The notes beneath the pieces were generated by a model. The model did not search any database and was not told the origin of the DNA. It saw nothing but the letters and a program-made list of their open reading frames with translations. From Priestia aryabhattai B8W22 (lineage in GTDB: Bacteria; Bacillota; Bacilli; Bacillales; Bacillaceae_H): a stretch of 64,000 bases of DNA. Each line of letters starts with the position of its first letter. Position 1 is the first letter of the stretch. Shown piece after piece: positions 18,476 to 26,807 of the stretch. The position numbers and the translations under genes are program-made. The stretch spans positions 62,001-126,000 of the forward strand of contig NZ_JYOO01000002.1 of the NCBI RefSeq assembly GCF_000956595.1, in the 5' to 3' direction.

Positions 18476-19019
18476 ACTCATCGTCTCCTAATATAAAATC
18501 AGGATCCAAATCTTCAAATTCATCGTCATCTACGTCTAAATCAAACTCGTCTTCATCATCGCAGCCTTTCGGATTTACTGCAACACAAACCTTGGTTTCG
18601 CCAATCACTTCCGCCAACAATTCTCTCTCTACTTGAACAATCGTTTTATTGCCATTTGGTGAAATTGTGCACTCTAGGCAATTTGGCTGCTGCAGCACGC
18701 GAACAATTACTTCGTAATCGTCTCCAATCGAATCTTCGTCTTTATAGCGCAGTTTAATATTATCTTTGTATGATACGGTTTCCGTCCAAACTTCGGTTTT
18801 TGTATTATTATTGTACGAATACCAGATGTTAATATCATATCTGCCGTCAACTTCTACATTGCTGCCGCTTTTTTTTGCTTTGTACTCATGGTTAATCACC
18901 CAGCACCCTAAGATGCTTGTTGGTCGATTTTTCGGTGCAAGCGTATGAGACGATTGTGTAAACTTGCGACCTTTACCTACGACTGCTTTTGTAATAATTT
19001 CTCTATAGTGTTGTGACAT
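18474..19019 (-). CDS. cotE: Outer spore coat morphogenetic protein CotE
   Basis: 181 residues, the same length as in B. subtilis. The body is the CotE fold ([20 protein letters not shown] at the start, [15 protein letters not shown] later), and the last 25 residues are a very acidic tail of Asp and Glu. CotE is a mother-cell scaffold that directs outer coat assembly around the forespore. The ATG has a GAGGAGGG site. A CATAGGATG element about 50 bp upstream resembles a sigma-E/K -10 but is not perfect. It is separated from ymcA by about 225 bp that include a terminator. Confidence 0.95.
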   Translation of the reverse strand: MSQHYREIITKAVVGKGRKFTQSSHTLAPKNRPTSILGCWVINHEYKAKKSGSNVEVDGRYDINIWYSYNNNTKTEVWTETVSYKDNIKLRYKDEDSIGDDYEVIVRVLQQPNCLECTISPNGNKTIVQVERELLAEVIGETKVCVAVNPKGCDDEDEFDLDVDDDEFEDLDPDFILGDDE

Positions 19020-19207
19020 GTGAGCATACCCTCCTCAAACTATCTTCATTTCATCCTATGCAGGCTCATTCACTTGTTTGCACATTATTTTTAAGAAACT
19101 AGGTTTAAGGCATAAAAAACCTATGTTCCATTGTATGCAAGGATATAGAAAAACGTGACAATTATTAGAGAGAAAATCTGCCCAATTTTCGTGCCACGTG
19201 ATGCACA

Positions 19208-19242
19208 AAAAAATGCCTCAGCAATTTGCTGAGGCATTTTTT
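19208..19242. terminator. ymcA terminator (perfect palindrome)
   Basis: AAAAAATGCCTCAGCAA and its exact complement flank a one-base centre. It can work on both strands and lies just past the ymcA stop. Confidence 0.88.
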
Positions 19243-19244
19243 CT

Positions 19245-19676
19245 TTATGAGCAGCTAGATCCAGGGCTGTTTCGAACCTGTGAACCTGTTTCACCGCGCA
19301 GTAAATCACCATCTGTTGACACAATAATTTCATCGGTTACTGTGTTTGAAATAGTATTAGCGACAAGTTGAAGCAAATCATTCACGTTTATTTGAGACTC
19401 TTGAAACTGCTGAATAATCGGCAGTTCATCCAGCTCTTCCTGTAAACGATCGATTTTTGCCTCCACTTGTTTTAACGCTTCTGTTTTACCATAGTGTTGA
19501 AAATTAACAGCTTGTTTTTGCAAACTTTTAATGCTTGCAATGGTTTCACGCACTTTTTGATTTTCGTTAAGCTGAGCTTCGGCACGCTTGAAGAAATCTA
19601 CTTCTTCCGTTTCAGCAATCATTTTTGCCAGCTCTTGAGCACGTTTAATTACGTCACTCTTGTTATACTGCGCCAT
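19245..19676 (-). CDS. ymcA: RicA/YmcA, subunit of the RicAFT regulatory complex
   Basis: 143 residues, almost all alpha-helical, with a Com_YlbF-family core. With YlbF and YaaT it forms a complex that carries [4Fe-4S] clusters and promotes RNase Y-dependent mRNA maturation, biofilm formation and sporulation in Bacillus. The C-terminus ends SPGSSCS, with a cysteine near the tail as expected for a cluster ligand. It starts one base after the miaB stop, so the two are translationally coupled. Its partner enzyme RNase Y is encoded 7 kb away. Confidence 0.92.
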   Translation of the reverse strand: MAQYNKSDVIKRAQELAKMIAETEEVDFFKRAEAQLNENQKVRETIASIKSLQKQAVNFQHYGKTEALKQVEAKIDRLQEELDELPIIQQFQESQINVNDLLQLVANTISNTVTDEIIVSTDGDLLRGETGSQVRNSPGSSCS

Positions 19677-19677
19677 A

Positions 19678-21207
19678 TTACTTCACCTCTGCTGTTTCTT
19701 CTACCATTTCCCCATTTAATGTCCATGTTTTGGCTTTTGTAACTTTTACTTTTACAAGTTGCCCAATCACTGACTTAGGTGCTTTGAAGTTTACAAGCTT
19801 ACTTTTTTCCGTGTAGCCTGCTAATACTTCCGGATTATTTTTACTTTCACCTTCTACTAATACTTCGACAACTTTACCTTCATATTCCTTCAATTTCTTT
19901 GCAGAAATTTCATTTACAAGAGCATTTAAACGCTGAAGACGCTCTTTTTTCACTTCCATTGGTACGTTGTCTTGCATCTTAGCAGCCGGCGTACCTTCAC
20001 GAGGTGAATAAATAAACGTATAAGCACTATCGAATTCAACCTCACGATATAGTGACATTGTTTCTTCAAACTGCTCATCCGTTTCATTTGGGAAACCAAC
20101 AATAATATCAGTTGTTAATGATGCTGTTGGAATGGCTTCTTTAATTTTACGAACAAGCTCTAAATAATGTTCACGAGAATATTTTCGTGCCATAATTTTT
20201 AAGATATCGCTGCTTCCTGATTGAACAGGCAAGTGAATGTGGTCGACAAGATTTCCGCCTTTAGCCAGAACTTCAATTAAACGGTCATCAAAGTCACGAG
20301 GATGACTTGTTGTAAAACGGATACGAGCAACGTCAATTTTACGGATTTCATCCATTAAGTCGCCTAAGCCGTACGTTATGTCTTCAAAATCTTTTCCGTA
20401 TGCATTAACATTTTGGCCTAGAAGCGTAATTTCTTTGTAGCCTTGAGCAGCTAAATGACGTACTTCTTGGATAATATCTTCTGGACGGCGGCTTCGTTCT
20501 TTTCCTCGCGTATACGGAACGATACAGTACGTACAGAACTTGTCACAGCCGTACATGATGTTAACCCATGCTTTAACGCTGCCTTTACGTGCTCTTGGAA
20601 GGTTTTCAATAACATCCCCTTCCTTAGACCATACTTCAATCACCATTTCTTTTGCTAAGTATGCTTCGTTTAAAATGTGAGGCAAACGGTGAATGTTATG
20701 TGTACCAAAAATCATATCCACGTGCTGATGTTTTTGTAAAATTTTATTTACAACTGACTCTTCTTGAGACATACATCCGCAGACGCCGATTAATAGCTCA
20801 GGACGCTCACGCTTTAAGGCCTTCAAATGCCCTAATTCACCAAACACTTTATTTTCTGCATTTTCACGGATCGCACACGTATTCAATAAAATAACATGAG
20901 CATCTTCAACAGAGTCAGTTGGCTCGTAGCCAAGGCCTAGAAAAATACCAGCCATTACTTCTGTATCGTGTTCATTCATTTGACAGCCGTACGTACGGAT
21001 ATAAAACTTACGTCCCTGTCCCATTCCATGAAACTGTTCATCGATTGCAAAATCATTGTGATAGGAAACTTCTTCTTTTCCTCGTTTTTTCGCATCTTTT
21101 AAAGAAGGTGGCATGTATACTGTTTGAAAATATTTGCTGTAATCCTTTTCGGATTTTTTGTCCGCTGGATTAACTTGGTTGCTTTCTAAACGTTGTTTTT
21201 CGTTCAT
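19678..21207 (-). CDS. miaB: tRNA-2-methylthio-N6-dimethylallyladenosine synthase MiaB
   Basis: About 509 residues from the ATG at 21207, which has an AAAGGAG site; the longer frame to 21234 lacks one. It is a radical-SAM methylthiotransferase. The N-terminal UPF0004 domain has the three auxiliary-cluster cysteines ([25 protein letters not shown]), the radical SAM domain has [10 protein letters not shown] (CxxxCxxC), and a C-terminal TRAM domain follows. It adds a methylthio group to the i6A37 made by MiaA. Its operon partner downstream is ymcA. Confidence 0.97.
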   Translation of the reverse strand: MNEKQRLESNQVNPADKKSEKDYSKYFQTVYMPPSLKDAKKRGKEEVSYHNDFAIDEQFHGMGQGRKFYIRTYGCQMNEHDTEVMAGIFLGLGYEPTDSVEDAHVILLNTCAIRENAENKVFGELGHLKALKRERPELLIGVCGCMSQEESVVNKILQKHQHVDMIFGTHNIHRLPHILNEAYLAKEMVIEVWSKEGDVIENLPRARKGSVKAWVNIMYGCDKFCTYCIVPYTRGKERSRRPEDIIQEVRHLAAQGYKEITLLGQNVNAYGKDFEDITYGLGDLMDEIRKIDVARIRFTTSHPRDFDDRLIEVLAKGGNLVDHIHLPVQSGSSDILKIMARKYSREHYLELVRKIKEAIPTASLTTDIIVGFPNETDEQFEETMSLYREVEFDSAYTFIYSPREGTPAAKMQDNVPMEVKKERLQRLNALVNEISAKKLKEYEGKVVEVLVEGESKNNPEVLAGYTEKSKLVNFKAPKSVIGQLVKVKVTKAKTWTLNGEMVEETAEVK

Positions 21208-21310
21208 AAAAAAAATCTCCTTTCGCCATGACAATTGTCACGTTGCACCTGTAAATCGCAAAAAAATGTGACAGCCTTATGCTTATGCATAAAACTCATC
21301 ACATTAACAT

Positions 21311-21339
21311 AGTATATAACTTTCAAGTAGCGAACACAA
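21311..21339 (-). promoter_or_regulatory. Probable sigma-A promoter of miaB-ymcA
   Basis: TTGTGT, a 17-bp spacer, then TATACT on the minus strand. The roughly 100-nt leader holds repeated TGTCAC/GTGACA arms and a TGACAATTGTCA palindrome close to the ribosome site. Confidence 0.55.
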
Positions 21340-21371
21340 TCATATACCTATTTTCTATACCTATCACTATG

Positions 21372-21426
21372 AAAAAATCCGAACGAGTTGGATTCTCCAT
21401 TAAGAATCTCAATTGATCGTTCGGAT
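21372..21426 (-). terminator. korB terminator with nested hairpin
   Basis: An outer 10-bp stem (ATCCGAACGA with TCGTTCGGAT) encloses an inner GATTCT/AGAATC hairpin and is followed by six T. It ends the korAB transcript. Confidence 0.8.
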
Positions 21427-21462
21427 CTTCCCTCTACTAAACTACTTTTATTGCAGCCTCTT

Positions 21463-22329
21463 TTACATAAATTCAGCTACTAGCTCATCAAATTTTTCCT
21501 CAGTCATACCTAAGTCTGCTTTTGACAGAGGCTCTTCACTATAACCGTGAACAAGCTGCTGATACGACGGCTGATGCGCATTTTGATAAATAAGTCCTGT
21601 TACTAAACCGTTATGCTCCATTAACGTCTGCATAGCTTGCATACGGTTGTTTGCATCATAACCTTCAATTGTGCTAAGACTAGTTAGGTTTTCTTTAAAC
21701 CAATCATACGTGTTCACTTTGTTATACGTTACGCACGGGCTAAATACGTTAATTAAAGAAAAACCTTTATGCTGGATGCCTTGTTCAATTAAGCTTGTTA
21801 ACTCTTTTAAATTCGTTGAAAAGCTTTGAGCCACAAACGTTGCCCCAGAAGTTAACGCAAGCTCCATAACAGATAAAGACGACTCGATTGATCCTTCAGG
21901 CGTACTTTTTGTCTTGAATCCTACTTCACTACGAGGAGATGTTTGTCCTTTTGTTAAACCATAGATTTGGTTATCCATTACGATATACGTCACATCGATG
22001 TTTCGGCGAATCGCATGTACCGTGTGTCCCATACCGATAGCAAATCCATCTCCATCACCGCCAGATGCGATCACGGTTAAGTCACGATTAGCCATTTTTA
22101 CACCTTGAGCGATTGGAAGCGCACGTCCGTGAATACCGTGAAAACCATATGAATTAATATAACCAGAGATACGTCCAGAACATCCAATACCTGAAATAAC
22201 AGCAAGCTCATGAGGTTCTAAACCTACGTTAGCAGATGCGCGTTGAATGGCTGCTTGTACGGAGAAATCTCCACACCCAGGACACCAGTTAGGTTTTACA
22301 CTGTTACGAAAATCTTTAAACGTTGCCAT
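21463..22329 (-). CDS. korB: 2-oxoacid:ferredoxin oxidoreductase, beta subunit
   Basis: 288 residues. The N-terminus has WCPGCGDF (CxxC for an iron-sulfur cluster) and the thiamine-pyrophosphate binding motif runs from GDGDGFAIG to MDNQIYGLTKGQ. With KorA it converts 2-oxoglutarate (or a related 2-oxoacid) plus CoA to the acyl-CoA, CO2 and reduced ferredoxin. The start overlaps the end of korA by 14 bp, so subunits are made together. KorAB is a recurrent neighbour of miaB/spoVS in some Bacillaceae but is not at this place in B. subtilis (from memory). Confidence 0.92.
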   Translation of the reverse strand: MATFKDFRNSVKPNWCPGCGDFSVQAAIQRASANVGLEPHELAVISGIGCSGRISGYINSYGFHGIHGRALPIAQGVKMANRDLTVIASGGDGDGFAIGMGHTVHAIRRNIDVTYIVMDNQIYGLTKGQTSPRSEVGFKTKSTPEGSIESSLSVMELALTSGATFVAQSFSTNLKELTSLIEQGIQHKGFSLINVFSPCVTYNKVNTYDWFKENLTSLSTIEGYDANNRMQAMQTLMEHNGLVTGLIYQNAHQPSYQQLVHGYSEEPLSKADLGMTEEKFDELVAEFM

Positions 22330-24073
22330 TTAACACAAACATCTCCTTACTTTTTGCGTATACTTCTTGCGGAAGAAATGGATTTCCATCATACTTCAAT
22401 ACGCTTTGAATTTTATCATGACTTGCAATATTCATTTTTAAAATATTAGCAAGCTGTCCAGTAGCATTGTTTTCAACAACGACTACTTTTTTAGCTCCTT
22501 GCACGTAAGGAAGCAGTTCGTCAGCTGGGAAAGGATGAATCAAACGAATATGAGCATGATTGACTTTTATACCATCCTGTTCCAAACGTTCCATTGCCTC
22601 TTCAATAACTCCACGCGTCGAATTAAATCCAACAAATAAAATATCAGACTCTTTTTCATGAGAGTGAACATGAATTGGCGTATTAAAACGAATTCCTTTT
22701 GTTTTACGAAGACGCTTATTCATTTGATCATCGCGGTTCACCGGAGATTCAGATGGCTTTCCTGTCTCATCATGTTCTACTCCCGTCACGTGATGAATAC
22801 CATGCTTCATTCCTGGAATGACGCGTGGCGATACGCCGTCTTCTGTTACGCGGTAACGCTTGTAGTATTGTTTTTCTTCCAGCTCTTCTAGCTCTCCTTG
22901 CTGAAGCTTACCGCGGCGGATTTCAACGCGGTTATAGTCAAGCGGTTCTACTGATTGCTTCCCAAGTGAAAGCTGTAAATCCGTTAGCATAATAACTGGA
23001 CACTGATATTCTTCTGCTAAGTTAAACGCTTCAATCGTATCGTAGAATGCTTCTTCAACTGTACTTGGTGCCATGACGATCTTCGGAATTTCACCGTGCG
23101 TACCGTAAATCATAGCCATTAAATCAGACTGTTCTTGCTTAGTTGGAAGCCCTGTACTTGGACCGCCGCGCTGCGTATCGATAATCACAACAGGCTGCTC
23201 AGTGATACCCGCTAATCCAATCGACTCCATCATCAATGATAGACCAGGTCCAGCTGATGCTGTCAGCGCACGTACGCCTGCATAGTTAGCTCCGATAGCC
23301 ATCGTACATGCTGCGATTTCATCTTCTGTTTGAATAACGGTTCCACCAAATTGAGGAAGCTTTTTAATTAAGTATTCCATGATTTCTGAAGCAGGGGTAA
23401 TTGGATACGCTGGCATAAAACGAGCGCCACCGGCTAAAGCACCTAGCGCAATCGCATCGTTTCCAATCATAAACATACGTTTTTTACCATCCGCTGGATC
23501 TAGTTTCATTGTTTCTAACTGTTCGCCTAGCTGTTCACGAATGTAATCTGCACCTTTTTTAATAGCTTCCATGTTTTTTTGTACAACTTTTTGGCCTTTT
23601 TTACCGAAGATTTCAAGCACTACTTCTTCAAATACTTCTGTGTCAATATGGAGCACAGCACTTGAAGCGCCTACAGCAACCATGTTCTTCATTAGCGACG
23701 TTCCTAATTCCGTTGCAATTTCCGTAAACGGAACAGCGTATAGTGTAGCAGTTGTACATGTTTCGGGCAGACTTGGGTTGAATTTCGCATCTGCAATTAC
23801 AACGCCTCCTACGCGCAGCTCATGGACGTTTACATCGATTGTTTCCTGATCGAACGCAACTAAAATATCCAAATCATCTGACACAGATCGAACCTGAGTT
23901 GTACTCACTCGGATCTTATTATTTGTATGTCCACCTTTGATACGAGAAGAAAAATGACGATAGCCGTATAAGTAATAACCTAATCGATTTAAAGCGGTTG
24001 AAAAGATTTCTCCCGTACTTTCGATTCCCTCACCCTGCTGTCCGCCAACTTTCCACGAAAGTTGCTGTACCAT
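22316..24073 (-). CDS. korA: 2-oxoacid:ferredoxin oxidoreductase, fused gamma-alpha subunit
   Basis: 585 residues. Residues about 10-185 are the gamma (POR/KOR_gamma) domain with GGQQGEGIESTGEI near the start, and about 195-585 are the alpha subunit with GNDAIALGALAGGARFMPAYP and a transketolase-like C-terminal domain. A gamma-alpha fusion is normal for this type. ATG at 24073 follows an AAAGGAGTGG site. Together with KorB it forms the cytoplasmic enzyme. A promoter at 24267-24295 gives a long leader of about 190 nt containing short reading frames. Confidence 0.92.
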   Translation of the reverse strand: MVQQLSWKVGGQQGEGIESTGEIFSTALNRLGYYLYGYRHFSSRIKGGHTNNKIRVSTTQVRSVSDDLDILVAFDQETIDVNVHELRVGGVVIADAKFNPSLPETCTTATLYAVPFTEIATELGTSLMKNMVAVGASSAVLHIDTEVFEEVVLEIFGKKGQKVVQKNMEAIKKGADYIREQLGEQLETMKLDPADGKKRMFMIGNDAIALGALAGGARFMPAYPITPASEIMEYLIKKLPQFGGTVIQTEDEIAACTMAIGANYAGVRALTASAGPGLSLMMESIGLAGITEQPVVIIDTQRGGPSTGLPTKQEQSDLMAMIYGTHGEIPKIVMAPSTVEEAFYDTIEAFNLAEEYQCPVIMLTDLQLSLGKQSVEPLDYNRVEIRRGKLQQGELEELEEKQYYKRYRVTEDGVSPRVIPGMKHGIHHVTGVEHDETGKPSESPVNRDDQMNKRLRKTKGIRFNTPIHVHSHEKESDILFVGFNSTRGVIEEAMERLEQDGIKVNHAHIRLIHPFPADELLPYVQGAKKVVVVENNATGQLANILKMNIASHDKIQSVLKYDGNPFLPQEVYAKSKEMFVLNGNV

Positions 24074-24090
24074 AAATCAACGCCACTCCT

Positions 24091-24192
24091 TTAATTGCTC
24101 TTAATATAGAAATCTATTTTATTGATAAAAACTGAAAAAAGTAAATTAGCAAACGATTTCATTTGCTTCTGCATTTCACGAACCAAAATCAT
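24091..24192 (-). CDS. Possible short leader ORF before korA
   Basis: ATG at 24192 opens 33 codons (MILVREMQKQMK... ending FYIKSN) whose stop overlaps the korA ribosome site. A GGGAG lies 8 nt upstream of the ATG. The same frame stays open further upstream and could begin at a TTG near 24268. I know no matching family, and the frame may be fortuitous. It is listed because it fills the korA leader and would be translationally coupled. Confidence 0.25.
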   Translation of the reverse strand: MILVREMQKQMKSFANLLFSVFINKIDFYIKSN

Positions 24193-24266
24193 CCGCAAAA
24201 CTCCCACAGCACCTTGTCGCTGTGCAGGATACGTTTCTGCTTGAGCAGCTCCATAATCCGTTTTCA

Positions 24267-24295
24267 ATTTTATTCCGATTGCCAGAAAAATGCAA
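24267..24295 (-). promoter_or_regulatory. Sigma-A promoter of korAB
   Basis: TTGCAT, a 17-bp spacer, then TAAAAT on the minus strand. It is the best promoter in the 378-bp gap between the dipeptidase and korA. Confidence 0.6.
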
Positions 24296-24412
24296 CCCTT
24301 TCCATTGAATTCTCAATCGTTTTAATTATATTTATATTTAATGAATAAGATGAAGTTTTTTAATGATCTTTTCTGCCTTCACATGAGGCATTAGTATATA
24401 AATAACTTCTAT

Positions 24413-24451
24413 AAAAAAGAGCTTTTCCAAGAAGAAAAAGCTCTTTTTTTA
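24413..24451 (-). terminator. Dipeptidase gene terminator
   Basis: AGAGCTTTT pairs with AAAAGCTCT around an 8-nt loop, followed by a T run, directly after the stop codon. Confidence 0.85.
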
Positions 24452-25369
24452 TTAGTTGCATACACGATCAGCAAAGTTTTGAAACAGAAAACGTTTTACC
24501 TGCTCCTCAGTGTAATGCTTAAGGAGTTCTTCGATTAAATTCGTATACTGTTCATATCTTCCGAGACGATGAACCGTTTTGTCAATGCCGTCAAAGTCAG
24601 AGCCAAAACCAACCGAGTATTCGCCTCCTCTTTCACACATGTAATCAAGATGACGAATCACATCCACTATTTGCGCTTTGGCAGAACTCGTTAAAAATTC
24701 AGGGACAAACGTAATGCCAATCACGCCGTTTCGCTTTATTAAAGCATGAATTTGATCGTCTCTTAAATTCCGGGGATGAGAACACAATACGTGCGAATTG
24801 GAATGAGTAGCCACTACATATTGCGCTAGCTCAATCACATCCCAAAAACCTCTTACCGATAAATGAGAGACATCCGTCCACACTTTATGTTCATTATTCA
24901 ATTCAACAACTTCTCTTCCAAAAGATGATAACCCTGCTCCTCGAGGTTCTAAAATACCGTCACACACAGCATTGCTGTAATTCCATGTCAAACCTACTGA
25001 ACGTACACCCAGTGAAAAAAGCGTCTTTAAGCGAACTAAACTTGTATCAATGGCATCGCACCCTTCAAGCGTCAGCATTGCTCCTATTTCATCTTTTTTC
25101 AAACTATCTATATCGCGCTTTGAACGAACCCATTTTATACCGGGAAGCGATAAAATATGACTCTGAAACAGCTGGATCATTTCTAACGCAACATCAAAGC
25201 GCTGAGCTGCCGGAACCGCTTCTGGAATATAAATAGCGAATAGCTGAACTTTCCCTTTTGCTTTTTTTATTCCTTCTAACGTAACGTGCAGCGCTGAATC
25301 ATATGTAAAAGATAAACGTTTATTTAACCAGAGCTTCATCAATACATCACAATGAGCATCAAATATCAC
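24452..25369 (-). CDS. Membrane dipeptidase family (renal dipeptidase, M19) zinc hydrolase
   Basis: About 305 residues of the M19 TIM-barrel. Metal sites are visible: FDAHCD at the N-terminus, the bridging glutamate in LEGCDAID, and HSNSHVLCSHPRNL plus GFGSDFDG. It hydrolyses dipeptides, and many family members accept D-amino acids in the second position. No signal peptide is seen, so it is probably cytoplasmic. The frame opens upstream, but GTG at 25369, directly preceding IFDAHCD and behind AAAGGGG, is the better start. It lies between spoVS and korA; its physiological substrate is unknown. Confidence 0.88.
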   Translation of the reverse strand: MIFDAHCDVLMKLWLNKRLSFTYDSALHVTLEGIKKAKGKVQLFAIYIPEAVPAAQRFDVALEMIQLFQSHILSLPGIKWVRSKRDIDSLKKDEIGAMLTLEGCDAIDTSLVRLKTLFSLGVRSVGLTWNYSNAVCDGILEPRGAGLSSFGREVVELNNEHKVWTDVSHLSVRGFWDVIELAQYVVATHSNSHVLCSHPRNLRDDQIHALIKRNGVIGITFVPEFLTSSAKAQIVDVIRHLDYMCERGGEYSVGFGSDFDGIDKTVHRLGRYEQYTNLIEELLKHYTEEQVKRFLFQNFADRVCN

Positions 25370-25393
25370 AACCCACACCCCTTTAACTCTATA

Positions 25394-25431
25394 CAAAAAG
25401 GACCTGTTTGGCTTCTATGCTTTACAGGTCC
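25394..25431 (-). terminator. spoVS terminator
   Basis: GGACCTGT pairs with ACAGGTCC, followed by TTTTTG on the minus strand, 14 bp beyond the spoVS stop. Confidence 0.78.
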
Positions 25432-25444
25432 GTGGTTTTTATAA

Positions 25445-25705
25445 TTATCGCGGCTCTACAATTAATTTAATGGCTGTTCGCTCTTCTCCATCAATTTGAA
25501 TATCTGTAAAAGCTGGGATGCAGATTAAATCAACCCCACTTGGTGCAACGAACCCTCTTGCGATTGCTACAGCTTTTACTGCTTGATTAAGCGCCCCGGC
25601 CCCAATGGCTTGAATTTCTGCTGCGCCGCGTTCGCGCAGCACGCCTGCTAAGGCACCAGCAACTGAATTTGGATTAGACTTTGCTGAAACTTTTAATATT
25701 TCCAT
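25445..25705 (-). CDS. spoVS: Stage V sporulation protein S (Alba-like)
   Basis: 86 residues, the conserved size of SpoVS, starting MEILKVSAKSNPNSVAGAL. The protein has an Alba-like nucleic-acid-binding fold and affects spore coat formation and the dehydration stage; its exact biochemical role is not settled. The ribosome site is AAGGAGGAG. A near-consensus sigma-H promoter lies about 80-105 bp upstream, agreeing with sigma-H control known for B. subtilis spoVS. A terminator follows. Confidence 0.97.
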   Translation of the reverse strand: MEILKVSAKSNPNSVAGALAGVLRERGAAEIQAIGAGALNQAVKAVAIARGFVAPSGVDLICIPAFTDIQIDGEERTAIKLIVEPR

Positions 25706-25782
25706 ATCTAGCTCCTCCTTATTCTTTACAATGTATGATGAGAGATCATTAGACCAATGACTTAATTGATTTCAATGTTACT

Positions 25783-25812
25783 ATATTCACGATATGTCAA
25801 ACGTATTCCTGC
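25783..25812 (-). promoter_or_regulatory. Sigma-H-like promoter of spoVS
   Basis: GCAGGAATA (full match to RNAGGAWWW), a 12-bp spacer, then CGTGAATAT (one mismatch to RNNGAATWW) on the minus strand. Confidence 0.65.
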
Positions 25813-25884
25813 TTGTTTTTCCTAAATATTCAAAAACTTATATTTCTACACCTTTCTTTTTTCTTTTTACGTTTTTGACAAAAT

Positions 25885-25924
25885 AAAAAAGCCAATGTAT
25901 CGTCTTTCGACACATTGACTTTTT
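25885..25924 (-). terminator. ymdB terminator
   Basis: AGTCAATGTGTCG pairs with CGATACATTGGCT around a 5-nt loop, followed by six T on the minus strand. Confidence 0.85.
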
Positions 25925-25928
25925 CCCT

Positions 25929-26726
25929 TTATTCAAAAAACGGATGGTCTTCGTTAATTAAAATTCGCTCTGTTTTTGTTGCTTTCCCCGTCTTTTGATC
26001 AATATCAATAACGATTCCACTAAGCTGCGTTCTTCCTTCTTTTGGCACTTCAAATCGAACAGGAAGAGACGTTAAAAACCGCTTAATAACAGCTTCTCGC
26101 TCCATCCCTAAAATGCCGTCATAAGGTCCCGTCATTCCTACGTCAGAGATGTAGGCTGTTCCTTTTGGCAATATACGATTGTCAGCTGTTTGAACGTGCG
26201 TATGAGTGCCGACAACAGCGCTGACACGACCGTCCACATACCAGCTAATCGCTTGCTTTTCACTTGTTGTTTCAGCATGAAAATCAATAAAAATGAGCGG
26301 AGTGCGCTGGCGTGCTTCTTCAATTAGTTCATCTGCTTTTTGAAATGGACAATCAAGCGGAGCCATAAACGTGCGCCCTTGTAAATTAATCACGGCTACC
26401 TCAAGCTGGTTGTACGTAAAATACGTAATTCCTTTGCCCGGTGTACCTTCAGGAAAATTAGCTGGACGAACAAGATTTTTTGCATCATCAATAAAATCAA
26501 AAATTTCACGTTTATCCCACGCGTGGTTACCAAGAGTAATAATGTTAGCCCCAGCTTGTAAGAACTGACGATAAATCTTTTCGGTAATTCCTTTTCCTGA
26601 AGCTGCATTTTCACCGTTCACAATTGTAAGTCCCGGAGAGTATTTTCTTTTTAATCTTGGTAAATATTCTTCAACCATTTCACGGCCTGGAGAACCAACT
26701 ACGTCTCCAATAAATAAAATTCTCAT
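25929..26726 (-). CDS. ymdB: YmdB metallophosphoesterase (cyclic-nucleotide phosphodiesterase)
   Basis: 265 residues from the ATG at 26726 with an AGGAG site; the longer frame to 26747 lacks one. Metal ligands of the YmdB family are in place: D8 (FIGDVVGSPG), E39 and N40 (IVNGENAA), N67 and H68 (LGNHAWD), and the later histidines in FHAETTS and VVGTHTHVQT. In B. subtilis it hydrolyses cyclic nucleotides and controls the choice between biofilm and motility. It follows rny and both genes are linked to the YmcA pathway, though a hairpin lies between them. Confidence 0.95.
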   Translation of the reverse strand: MRILFIGDVVGSPGREMVEEYLPRLKRKYSPGLTIVNGENAASGKGITEKIYRQFLQAGANIITLGNHAWDKREIFDFIDDAKNLVRPANFPEGTPGKGITYFTYNQLEVAVINLQGRTFMAPLDCPFQKADELIEEARQRTPLIFIDFHAETTSEKQAISWYVDGRVSAVVGTHTHVQTADNRILPKGTAYISDVGMTGPYDGILGMEREAVIKRFLTSLPVRFEVPKEGRTQLSGIVIDIDQKTGKATKTERILINEDHPFFE

Positions 26727-26779
26727 GTAAAAGCTCCTATACTTCATTCTTAATCTGTATCTTCATCTCTACGAAAAAA

Positions 26780-26807
26780 AATAAAGTGGCGAAACGCCAC
26801 TTCATTT
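26780..26807. terminator. rny terminator or attenuator
   Basis: AAGTGGCG pairs with CGCCACTT around a 3-nt loop, with A and T runs on each side. It sits between rny and ymdB. Confidence 0.75.

Noticed and set aside
19121-19333. 70-codon minus-strand frame overlapping the end of ymcA
   Set aside because: It runs through the ymcA terminator hairpin and out of frame with the conserved protein.
24074-24260. Known riboswitch in the korA leader
   Set aside because: No conserved motif of a class I recognise (purine, SAM, TPP, FMN, T-box and so on) is present; only local hairpins.
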